Assembly (NCBI GenBank): GCA_937983305.1
Contig: CALKAJ010000279.1
Coordinates: 1 to 7,892 of the forward strand
Reading direction: 5' to 3'
DNA from: an uncultured Ignavibacteriota bacterium
GTDB taxonomy: Bacteria; Bacteroidota; Ignavibacteria; Tepidaquicellales; Tepidaquicellaceae
Length of the DNA: 7,892 bases
In this document: positions 1 through 6,347 of the stretch, piece after piece
Layout: the number at the start of each line of letters is the position of its first letter
Position numbering within the stretch: position 1 is the first letter of the stretch
The notes under the pieces: generated by a model
Databases searched by the model: none
The model's input: the letters and a program-made list of their open reading frames with translations, nothing else
What the model was told of the DNA's origin: nothing
Position numbers and translations under genes: made by a program

Positions 1-119
1 TTGAACTCTTTGATTCCTTTTCCGAGTCCCTGCATAAGTTCCGGAATTTTTTTCGCTCCGAAAAGAACAAGTATAATTACTCCGATTAATATTAATTCAG
101 GTGTTCCTAATCCAAACAT
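1..119 (-). CDS. tatA: Twin-arginine translocase subunit TatA/TatE (partial, N-terminal 39 codons)
   Basis: This is the N-terminal part of a Sec-independent (Tat) translocase subunit, the small membrane protein that oligomerises to let folded proteins cross the inner membrane. Translating the minus strand from the ATG at 119 gives MFGLGTPELILIGV..., 39 residues with no stop before the window edge. A short periplasmic start with a conserved polar Glu8 leads into one transmembrane helix (about 9-20). It is followed by the diagnostic FG hinge (20-21), the KKIPEL motif (23-28) and the start of an amphipathic helix (GLGKGIKEF, 31-39). TatA proteins are usually 55-90 residues, so roughly half is missing. 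TatA and TatB share this architecture, but the KIPEL-GLGKGIKEF wording fits TatA/E better. The gene is divergent from mnmA and shares its 5' spacer. No Shine-Dalgarno sequence precedes the ATG. Confidence 0.9.
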   Translation of the reverse strand, partial: MFGLGTPELILIGVIILVLFGAKKIPELMQGLGKGIKEF

Positions 120-150
120 AATAGTTATTTAATTAGAACAAAATTGTTTA

Positions 151-168
151 TATCAAATTAATTATCAA
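151..168. repeat. Short direct repeat TATCAA-ATTAAT-TATCAA
   Basis: Two identical TATCAA hexamers start 12 bp apart, separated by the palindrome ATTAAT. The spacing is a little over one helical turn, as in some operator half-site arrangements. It sits in the shared tatA/mnmA spacer. The repeat itself is read directly; a regulatory role is speculative given the base composition. Confidence 0.25.
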
Positions 169-209
169 CACAAAATTTTATCACAGTTTCATATAGGGAT
201 TTTTTTAAT

Positions 210-217
210 TATTTTTG
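210..217 (+). promoter_or_regulatory. Candidate Bacteroidetes-type -7 element for mnmA
   Basis: TATTTTTG matches the Bacteroidetes primary sigma factor -7 consensus TAnnTTTG. Transcription would begin near 221-225, leaving a leader of only about 16-20 nt before the TTG at 241. The upstream -33 position has only a weak TTTC (187-190, 19-bp spacer) instead of TTTG. In sequence this AT-rich a chance match is quite possible, and whether the organism uses this promoter type is itself inferred. Confidence 0.2.
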
Positions 218-240
218 TGTTATTATTTTAAAATAACAAA

Positions 241-1326
241 TTGGACAATAATAAAATTACAGTAGCAGTAGCAATGAGCGGAGGGGTTGATTCCTCCGTA
301 AGTGCCGCCTTGATGAAAGAGAAGGGATATAATGTATTCGGGTTAACAATAAAAACCTGGGGATATGATCAAATTCCGGAAAATGATACTGGCTGCTGTT
401 CACTTGATACAATATACAGAGCACAGATGGTTGCAGACCAGCTTGGAATAAGACATTACACACTTGACTTCACGGAAAAATTTAATGAAGTTGTTATTGA
501 AAATTTTGTATCGGAGTATATGAAGGGAAGAACTCCAAATCCGTGTGTGCTTTGCAATAAATCAATTAAATGGGGACCTCTTCTGGAGAAAGCACAAAAT
601 CTTGGAGCAGACTATCTTGTTACCGGTCATTACGCAAAAATAAAAAAGAATACCGAAAATGGCAGATATTATATAGAAAGTCCTGAAGATAAACAAAAAG
701 ACCAATCATATTTCCTTTGGGCTCTTTCTCAATCAGCGCTTTCAAAAACTTTATTCCCGCTTTCGGATTATAATAAACCGGAAATAAGAAAAATTGCATC
801 AACACTGAATCTGAAGTCAGCTTCAACACCGGACTCACAGGAAATTTGCTTTGTGCCCGATAATGATTATACAAAATTGCTTGAAATCAGAATTCCGGAA
901 ATTAATAAAAATCTGGAAGGCGGCGATGTAATTTACAAAGGTAAAGTAGTTGGTAAGCATCGGGGATATCCTTATTATACAATTGGTCAAAGAAAAGGAT
1001 TATATATCGCACTCGGAAAGCCGGTTTATGTCTCGCAGATAGATGCCCGTAATAATGTGATAGTAATTGATGACGAAGAAGGATTGTTCAGTACTGATTT
1101 TTTTGTAAACAATGTGAATCTTATGTATTATGAACATTTTGAAGGAGAGAAAGAATTATTAATTAAAGTGAGGTATAAAGATTCCGGAACAATGGGTACA
1201 ATCGAATTGCTAAATGATAACAGAATAAAGGCAAAATTATTTTCTCCCAAAAAATCCATAACTCCCGGGCAATCTGCCGTTTTTTATGAGGGGGATATTT
1301 TAATAGGCGGAGGGATTATAGAATGA
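241..1326 (+). CDS. mnmA: tRNA-specific 2-thiouridylase MnmA
   Basis: This cytoplasmic enzyme adenylates C2 of the wobble uridine (U34) of tRNA-Lys, -Glu and -Gln and replaces the oxygen with sulfur. The 361-residue length is normal. Visible motifs, in order: the ATP-binding PP-loop SGGVDSS (13-19), GCC (51-53), RTPNPCVLCN (97-106) with Cys102 and Cys105, VTGHYA (127-132), DQSYFLW (154-160), SQEICF (199-204) with Cys203, TIGQRKGL (247-254) and a closing GGGII (356-360). Cys105 and Cys203 align with E. coli Cys102 and Cys199, while Cys102 replaces E. coli Asp99. This makes it a CxxC+C variant, the class discussed as [4Fe-4S]-binding. The start is TTG at 241: the first in-frame ATG (274) lies inside the PP-loop, and an in-frame TAA at 229-231 blocks an upstream start. 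There is no Shine-Dalgarno sequence. The gene overlaps the downstream desulfurase by 4 bp, so the sulfur donor is probably co-translated. Confidence 0.96.
   Translation: MDNNKITVAVAMSGGVDSSVSAALMKEKGYNVFGLTIKTWGYDQIPENDTGCCSLDTIYRAQMVADQLGIRHYTLDFTEKFNEVVIENFVSEYMKGRTPNPCVLCNKSIKWGPLLEKAQNLGADYLVTGHYAKIKKNTENGRYYIESPEDKQKDQSYFLWALSQSALSKTLFPLSDYNKPEIRKIASTLNLKSASTPDSQEICFVPDNDYTKLLEIRIPEINKNLEGGDVIYKGKVVGKHRGYPYYTIGQRKGLYIALGKPVYVSQIDARNNVIVIDDEEGLFSTDFFVNNVNLMYYEHFEGEKELLIKVRYKDSGTMGTIELLNDNRIKAKLFSPKKSITPGQSAVFYEGDILIGGGIIE
1309..1314 (+). promoter_or_regulatory. Shine-Dalgarno-like GGAGGG ahead of the desulfurase start
   Basis: GGAGGG ends 8 nt before the ATG at 1323, within normal ribosome-binding distance. 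It lies inside mnmA and encodes part of the Gly-rich C-terminus (GGG, 356-358). That tract is common in MnmA proteins, so protein constraint alone may explain it. It is the only purine-rich anti-SD match in front of any start in this window. The desulfurase may instead be translated by termination-reinitiation at the ATGA overlap. Confidence 0.3.
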
Positions 1327-2471
1327 ATGTGTATTTAGATAATGCAGCAACGACACCTGTTGACCCGCAGGTTGTTGAAGAGGTTTCAATGTATCAAAGA
1401 GATTTTTTTGGTAACGCTTCTTCTATTCACTACTTTGGTAAAAAATCTAAAGTTATTCTTGAGGATTCGAGGGAATATATAGCTGAATTTATTGGATGCA
1501 AACCAAAAGAGCTTTTTTTTACAAGCGGAGGGACTGAGTCTATCAATACGGTTATAAAAGGTTTGTACTTCGAAAACGCAAAAGAAAAGAATCATATTGT
1601 AACTACAACAATTGAACATCCGGCAGTTATTGAGTCGGTTAGTTTTCTTGAAAAATATTTCGGTGTGGAAGTTGATTTAATAAAACCAAATTCAAACGGG
1701 GAGATAAGTATTGAGGATATTAAAGAACGAGTCAAGGAGAATACAATTCTTGTTTCTCTCATGCATTCGAACAATGAAACAGGAATTATTAATGATATTG
1801 AGGAATTATCAAAGTGTACAAAAGAAAAAAACATTCCTTTTTTATCTGATACGGTTCAAAGTATCGGAAAGGCAGATTTAAAATTTTCAAAACTTGGAGT
1901 TGATTTTATTACATCTTCCGCACACAAGATATATGGGCCGAAAGGAATCGGATTTCTCGTTGCAAATCCAAAATTTAAGTTTACAAGATATTCAGACGGA
2001 GGCGGACAGGAAAGAGAATTGAGAGCAGGTACGGAAAATATTCCTTTGATTGCAGGGTTCAGAAAAGCAATCGAAATAATTAAATTGAATTTCGACAAAG
2101 ATCTCGAGCACTATAATGTAATGAAAGGTTACCTGGTAGAGCAATTACATCAAAATTTTGGCGAAGATGCAAAAATCAACTTTCGCTCGAAAAGAAATCT
2201 TCCAAATATTGTTAATGTTACTTTTAATTCGGATAAATATGGATTTCCTCCGGATATGTTTTTAATCTTACTCGATATGCAGGGAATAGCCGTATCAGGC
2301 GGCTCGGCATGCAGTTCAGGCTCTTTAAAACCATCTAAAATATTAACAGAGATTGGTAAATCAGAAAAGGAAGCACTTTCATCAATAAGAATATCAATCG
2401 GAAGATTTAATGACAAAAATAATATTGATGTACTTATAAAAGGTTTAAGAAATGTTCTTAGATTGAATTAA
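1323..2471 (+). CDS. Cysteine desulfurase, NifS/IscS family (class V aminotransferase fold)
   Basis: This PLP enzyme converts L-cysteine to L-alanine and carries the sulfur as a persulfide for tRNA thiolation or Fe-S assembly. The 382 residues read straight through the family motifs: YLDNAATTP (4-12), SGGTESIN (68-75), TIEHP with the PLP-stacking His99, HSNNETG (148-154), SDTVQS with Asp176 and Gln179, SSAHKIYGPKG with Schiff-base Lys202, GGGQERELRAGTENIP (226-241) and the catalytic loop SGGSACSSGS with Cys330. This is a group I (IscS/NifS-like) loop, not a SufS one. The start codon overlaps the mnmA stop as ATGA, which implies translational coupling. There is no iscU, iscA or fdx next door, so MnmA is the likeliest sulfur acceptor, as with the Bacillus subtilis YrvO-MnmA pair. 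I give no symbol because iscS, nifS and yrvO cannot be separated by reading. Confidence 0.95.
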   Translation: MNVYLDNAATTPVDPQVVEEVSMYQRDFFGNASSIHYFGKKSKVILEDSREYIAEFIGCKPKELFFTSGGTESINTVIKGLYFENAKEKNHIVTTTIEHPAVIESVSFLEKYFGVEVDLIKPNSNGEISIEDIKERVKENTILVSLMHSNNETGIINDIEELSKCTKEKNIPFLSDTVQSIGKADLKFSKLGVDFITSSAHKIYGPKGIGFLVANPKFKFTRYSDGGGQERELRAGTENIPLIAGFRKAIEIIKLNFDKDLEHYNVMKGYLVEQLHQNFGEDAKINFRSKRNLPNIVNVTFNSDKYGFPPDMFLILLDMQGIAVSGGSACSSGSLKPSKILTEIGKSEKEALSSIRISIGRFNDKNNIDVLIKGLRNVLRLN

Positions 2472-2516
2472 ATTGTAAAAAAAATTAAATTAAGAGAAAC
2501 GATAGTCAATTAAAAA

Positions 2517-3815
2517 ATGAAAAAACTATTACTTATAATATCTATATTTTTAATATCACAATCTCATATCAGAGCTCAGGGTTCCTGGTCGCTTTTCCAA
2601 ACGCCTGTTCAGGATGACCTGAGAAAGGTTTACTTTGTTGATTCATCATATGGTTGGATTGCCGGAGATTCAGGAGTTATTCTGAAAACCACAAACAGCG
2701 GTTTAAACTGGTCTTTGCAAAACAGGAATATTTCCTATTATTTCAACGACATATTTTTTGTTGATAGAAATATTGGTTGGGCATTAGCCTGGAGATATAA
2801 CTTTAACCAGTTTGGTACTTTCTTTTTTAAGACAACAAATGGAGGATTGAACTGGAGTTCTACCTTATATCCCGATACAATGGTATTTGCACAAACGATT
2901 TTTTTCCTTAATCAAAATACCGGATATTTTGGAACAGCTTCATCTCCTTTTAGAACGATTTACAAAACAACGAATGCGGGTGTGAATTGGTCTCCCGGAA
3001 ATATTGATTCCGGATTTGTCTCGAATTTTCCGGTCAGAGATATATTTTTTCTGAACGCTAATACAGGAATTGCAGTTGGCGGTTTTATTGATATTGCAGC
3101 AGTTGCGTGGTACACTACTAATGCGGGAAATAACTGGATTTCCGCTCCAATTGGTTCTGAACCTCTTTTTTGTGTAAGGTATTTGAATAATAAATTTATA
3201 GCGATGGGTGGAGATTTTGAATACGGATTAAGCTATGCTGAAACTTCGAATAGCGGCGTCAGCTGGAGTTATAAAAATATTGATATATTTGGAATGGCAT
3301 TGAGCTTTGATTTCCGGAACGTAAACGAGGGATGGGCATCTTCCGGATTTTCTCAGAAGCTTGTTTATACAACCGATGCGGGAGTCAGATGGTTTCCTGT
3401 GGATTCACCTGACAGCTCAACCGTTAACTGGCTTCAGTTCGCAAATGAAAATATTGGTTATGCAGTATGCAATAAAGGAAAAATTTTAAAATATTCGACA
3501 TCCACAGGTATTATTAAATTCGAGAATGAAATTACAAATGATTTTATCTTACATTCAAATTTCCCAAATCCTTTTAATTCAAGTACTCTTATAAGCTACT
3601 CAATTCCATCAGGAGGAGATATTAAGATTGAAATAATTGATATTACAGGCAAAGTTATAAAAACTGTTTCAAGACAATTAAAAGAGCAAGGAAGGTATTA
3701 TGAGAAATTGGAACTAAATGAAATTACTTCGGGTATATATTTTTACAGAGTGACTTTATTCAAAGGTTCAAATGATATGATTTCGAAAACAGGTAAAATG
3801 ATTTTTTTGAAATAA
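2517..3815 (+). CDS. Secreted YCF48-like beta-propeller protein with T9SS C-terminal sorting domain
   Basis: This is an exported protein of 432 residues. Residues 1-20 are a classical signal peptide (KK, a hydrophobic core LLLIISIFLI, and a likely cut after HIRA before QG). Seven YCF48/BNR-type repeats fill about 34-330. Their endings are KTTNSGLNWS (57), KTTNGGLNWS (105), KTTNAGVNWS (150), YTTNAGNNWI (199), ETSNSGVSWS (242), YTTDAGVRWF (284) and a degenerate GKILKYS (321). Each follows a hydrophobic strand of the type FVDSSYGWIAG. Seven repeats suggest a seven-bladed propeller, perhaps closed by the N-terminal strand GSWSLFQTP (22-30). Residues 343-432 form a T9SS type A sorting domain: NFPNPFN (348-354), DITGKVI (375-381), SGIYFYRV (405-412) and KTGKMIFLK at the end. 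The inferred fate is Sec export, then T9SS release or attachment at the cell surface. The plant and cyanobacterial YCF48 role in photosystem assembly does not transfer; ligand and function are unknown. Confidence 0.9.
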   Translation: MKKLLLIISIFLISQSHIRAQGSWSLFQTPVQDDLRKVYFVDSSYGWIAGDSGVILKTTNSGLNWSLQNRNISYYFNDIFFVDRNIGWALAWRYNFNQFGTFFFKTTNGGLNWSSTLYPDTMVFAQTIFFLNQNTGYFGTASSPFRTIYKTTNAGVNWSPGNIDSGFVSNFPVRDIFFLNANTGIAVGGFIDIAAVAWYTTNAGNNWISAPIGSEPLFCVRYLNNKFIAMGGDFEYGLSYAETSNSGVSWSYKNIDIFGMALSFDFRNVNEGWASSGFSQKLVYTTDAGVRWFPVDSPDSSTVNWLQFANENIGYAVCNKGKILKYSTSTGIIKFENEITNDFILHSNFPNPFNSSTLISYSIPSGGDIKIEIIDITGKVIKTVSRQLKEQGRYYEKLELNEITSGIYFYRVTLFKGSNDMISKTGKMIFLK

Positions 3816-3849
3816 AAATTTTCTTGTAAAAAGTTTAAATCCTAAAATT

Positions 3850-5544
3850 ATGGAGCAAACATTAAGACTTTTTTTCCTGACTGTTGTTTTTTTGCTTATT
3901 TCAACATTACCTTCGGGTAATTTGATTACAGGAGAAAATGACGCTTCCGGAAATTATACAAACTATAAATTTTTCGTTAAAACTAAGATTGCATTTAATA
4001 AATCCGAAGCAACCGGTACAGTTACCGCTAAGACCGGTATAAAATCTATTGATGATTTAAACAGGAAATTCAAAGTAAAACAGGTAAAAGAGGTTTTTAA
4101 GCTTAATAACGGAAATCAGGAAATTTATTTAGAGCTGGGAATGGACAGGATATATTCTTTTGTAATTGAAACTTCCGGTAATTATCCGGTTGAAAAGATG
4201 GTTGAGGAGTATTCAAAACTTGATGAAGTTGAATACAGCGAGTTAAATTTTACGGGAGAAGGAGCAGGTAAAAAAAACGAGTTCAATCCTATTGAAGTTC
4301 CTTTTCAGGTTTTTTCAATGAGTCCAAATGATATGATGTTTAATGTTCAGTGGTATCTGAAAAATGACGGAAGTATGATGCCTACAACCGGAAGGGAAGG
4401 AAAACAAGGTGCAGATGTTAATATGTTGCCGGCTTATGAAATTGAGCAAGGCTCTGAAGACATTATAGTGGCAATACTCGATTCAGGGATTAAATACGAC
4501 CATCCGGAATTTAAAGGAAGGATATGGATTAATACAAACGAAATACCCGGTAATGGTGTTGATGATGACAGAAACGGTTATGTTGACGACACAATAGGTT
4601 GGGATTTTGCCTACGATGACCCAAATCCTACAGATGGATTTGGTCACGGTACTAATATTGCGACAGTAATTGGAGCAAATACGAACAATAAGATTGGTTT
4701 TGCCGGCGTTAATACCAAATGCAAGTTAATGAATTGCAAAAATCTTACAGACGATAATTCCGGAGAATACGAGTGGTGGGCTGAGTCCGTAAAATATGCA
4801 GTTGACAATGGTGCAAAAGTTATAAATATGAGTGAAGGCGGAGATGAGAATTCAAGGGTTCTTAAGACAGCTGTTGATTATGCGGCTAAAAGAGATGTTA
4901 CAGTAGTTGCCGCGATGATGAACAGGGCAAATAACAAAAACTATTATCCGGCGGCTTTTAATGGAGTTATAGCTGTTGGTGCAACGGACACAGATGACTG
5001 GAGATGCAAAAGATTTACCTGGGGGGGCGGCAGTTGCTGGGGAAAACATATATCGGTAGTTGCTCCAGGAAATAAAATTTATGGGCTTGATTATTTAGAT
5101 GATGATAAGTACGATGTTTCATGGAGCGGGACTTCCCAATCAACAGCAATAGTAAGTGCTATGGCTTCTTTATTGTATACACAGGTTAGAACAAGGACCC
5201 CAAAAGATATATTGAACATTATAACTTCTACTTCGAAGGACATGGTGGGTAATCCTTCGGAAGACAGAGCCGGCTGGGATCAGTATATGGGATATGGAAG
5301 AGTTGATTGTTATGATGCATTGATGTTTGAAAAGGGAATTATTTCCGATAATCGAAATAAGAAAAAGGAAAAAGTTGAAATAACAGGAGAAAATAATAAA
5401 AATGATAAAAGATATGGTGGCAAAGGTCCTGATGAGAAAAAGAATGAGCGCAGTAAAGCGGAAGAAGAACAATCCAAATCAATAAACCATCATAATGAAA
5501 GAAATACTTCAACAGAGGAACCTTCGCCTGCCATAAAGAAATAA
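3850..5544 (+). CDS. Exported subtilisin-family (S8) serine protease with prodomain and charged C-terminal tail
   Basis: This is a predicted exported endopeptidase of 564 residues. The N-terminus has one Arg and a hydrophobic core (about 7-20) without an obvious signal peptidase I site, so it may be cleaved or anchored; it is not a lipoprotein. Residues 30-135 resemble the prodomain of fervidolysin/thermitase-like subtilases, ending in LDEVEYSELNF (124-134). The catalytic domain (about 165-495) carries the Asp motif AILDSG (Asp211), a Ca-binding-like loop NGVDDDRNGYVDD (235-247), the His motif GHGT (His266), the oxyanion Asn358 in VVAAMMN, and the Ser motif SGTSQSTA (Ser429). The usual Pro of GTSxxxP is replaced by Ala432. 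Cys386 and Cys396 could form a disulfide. Residues 500-564 are Lys/Glu/Asn-rich and probably disordered; no T9SS domain is present. A G7 run at 5021-5027 sits before the Ser429 codon. The only upstream in-frame region hits a TGA at 3808. Cleavage target unknown. Confidence 0.92.
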   Translation: MEQTLRLFFLTVVFLLISTLPSGNLITGENDASGNYTNYKFFVKTKIAFNKSEATGTVTAKTGIKSIDDLNRKFKVKQVKEVFKLNNGNQEIYLELGMDRIYSFVIETSGNYPVEKMVEEYSKLDEVEYSELNFTGEGAGKKNEFNPIEVPFQVFSMSPNDMMFNVQWYLKNDGSMMPTTGREGKQGADVNMLPAYEIEQGSEDIIVAILDSGIKYDHPEFKGRIWINTNEIPGNGVDDDRNGYVDDTIGWDFAYDDPNPTDGFGHGTNIATVIGANTNNKIGFAGVNTKCKLMNCKNLTDDNSGEYEWWAESVKYAVDNGAKVINMSEGGDENSRVLKTAVDYAAKRDVTVVAAMMNRANNKNYYPAAFNGVIAVGATDTDDWRCKRFTWGGGSCWGKHISVVAPGNKIYGLDYLDDDKYDVSWSGTSQSTAIVSAMASLLYTQVRTRTPKDILNIITSTSKDMVGNPSEDRAGWDQYMGYGRVDCYDALMFEKGIISDNRNKKKEKVEITGENNKNDKRYGGKGPDEKKNERSKAEEEQSKSINHHNERNTSTEEPSPAIKK

Positions 5545-5552
5545 TATTTAGA

Positions 5553-6305
5553 ATGAAGATAAAAGACGGGAATCTGAAAGAAGTTAAATATTTTGATGAA
5601 TTAGATTCGACTAACCTTTATTCCAAGAAAAATGACTTGGATAGTGACACACTTGTGATTACGGGAAATCAGACTTCAGGCAGAGGCAGGTTAAATCACA
5701 GGTGGTTTTCTTCACCTTATAAGAATTTAACTTTCACTTTAGTTAAAGAAATTGAAATTGAACCTTCAAATGCACACATAATAAACTTTTATACTTCGGT
5801 TATATTATTTAGTGCAATTAAGAATCTAATAATCGGTAATGATTTCGAGATTTTTTTAAAATGGCCAAATGATATTATTCTCAACGGAAAGAAAATTGCA
5901 GGTGTTTTGACGGAAACTAATGATACATCTGCGAAAATAAAAAAATTTTTTATTGGAGTTGGAGTTAATATAAATCAAAATGTTTTCCCGGAAGAGCTTA
6001 ATGAAAAAGCAACTTCATTGTTAATCGAAACCGATATTATTTATGAACCTGATATGGTTTTAAAAAAAATTATTGAATATTTTTATCAATTTTATGAACT
6101 TCTGAATATGCCCGAAGAAATAATTCATGTATGGCGTCAATTTGCATTCCCTGCCGGAAAATCAGTCTCATTCAGGGTTTCAGAAGAGAATGAGATAAAA
6201 AGAGCCATTATATACGGTTATGATAAGTTAGGAGCTATCTTATTGAAAAATCAATCAGGGGAGGTCCAAAAACATTATTCCGGTGAAATAAGTTTCATTT
6301 ATTGA
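5553..6305 (+). CDS. birA: Biotin--[acetyl-CoA-carboxylase] ligase (monofunctional BirA/BPL)
   Basis: This cytoplasmic enzyme makes biotinyl-AMP and transfers biotin to the lysine of biotin carboxyl carrier domains, for example in acetyl-CoA carboxylase. The 250 residues show the family landmarks: LDSTN (17-21), the biotin/ATP loop QTSGRGRLNHRW (40-51), LKWPNDI (102-108), GKKIAGVLTE (112-121) with Lys114 matching the E. coli active-site Lys183, GVGVNIN (135-141) and ATSL (153-156). A small C-terminal SH3-like domain follows (about 198-250, FPAGKSVSF to GYDKLGAILL). There is no N-terminal helix-turn-helix, so unlike E. coli BirA it is not expected to repress biotin genes. It starts 8 nt after the protease stop and probably shares its transcript, although no functional link is apparent. 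A ten-T run (6307-6316) follows the stop but lacks a good hairpin. Confidence 0.95.
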   Translation: MKIKDGNLKEVKYFDELDSTNLYSKKNDLDSDTLVITGNQTSGRGRLNHRWFSSPYKNLTFTLVKEIEIEPSNAHIINFYTSVILFSAIKNLIIGNDFEIFLKWPNDIILNGKKIAGVLTETNDTSAKIKKFFIGVGVNINQNVFPEELNEKATSLLIETDIIYEPDMVLKKIIEYFYQFYELLNMPEEIIHVWRQFAFPAGKSVSFRVSEENEIKRAIIYGYDKLGAILLKNQSGEVQKHYSGEISFIY

Positions 6306-6347
6306 ATTTTTTTTTTAATTTGTGGAAAACTTTTATCTTATAAAAAA

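Larger units (their letters stand above)
120..240. promoter_or_regulatory. Divergent intergenic region between tatA and mnmA
   Basis: This 121-bp, very AT-rich spacer separates two outward-facing start codons (tatA ATG at 119, mnmA TTG at 241), so promoters for both directions should lie here. It contains a six-base direct repeat (TATCAA at 151-156 and 163-168), a seven-T run (200-206) and an exact match to the Bacteroidetes -7 consensus at 210-217. I found no convincing sigma70-type -35/-10 pair on either strand, no hairpin and no riboswitch-like structure. The regulatory role is inferred from gene orientation. Confidence 0.5.

Noticed and set aside
120..240. Riboswitch or small RNA in the tatA-mnmA spacer
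   Set aside because: The sequence is nearly all A/T with no stable hairpins or conserved riboswitch core. No tRNA, rRNA or CRISPR repeat pattern was seen anywhere in the window.
2517..3815. Photosystem II assembly factor (YCF48) function for the propeller
   Set aside because: Only the repeat type is shared. The signal peptide and T9SS domain place it at the cell surface, and no photosynthesis gene is nearby.
5170..5472. 100-codon minus-strand open frame opposite the protease C-terminus
   Set aside because: It lies entirely antisense to a well-supported gene, and its Phe/Ile-rich translation mirrors the Lys/Asn/Glu codons of the charged tail. It has no leader or family motif. The other minus-strand frames within genes were dismissed on the same grounds.
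5553..6305. BirA as a biotin-operon repressor
   Set aside because: The protein begins directly with the catalytic domain and lacks the N-terminal winged helix; no biotin synthesis genes or operator-like palindrome are in view.
6284..6316. Possible terminator after birA: TGAAA-TAAG-TTTCA hairpin followed by a ten-T run
   Set aside because: The stem is only five base pairs with one G-C, lies inside the coding region, and is about ten bases from the T-run. It is too weak to call a Rho-independent terminator.
6339..6344. TATAAA just upstream of nuoA as a -10 element
   Set aside because: It ends 3 nt before the ATG, so the transcript would start inside the gene, and there is no -35 at a sensible distance. 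It is more likely part of the A-rich leader.
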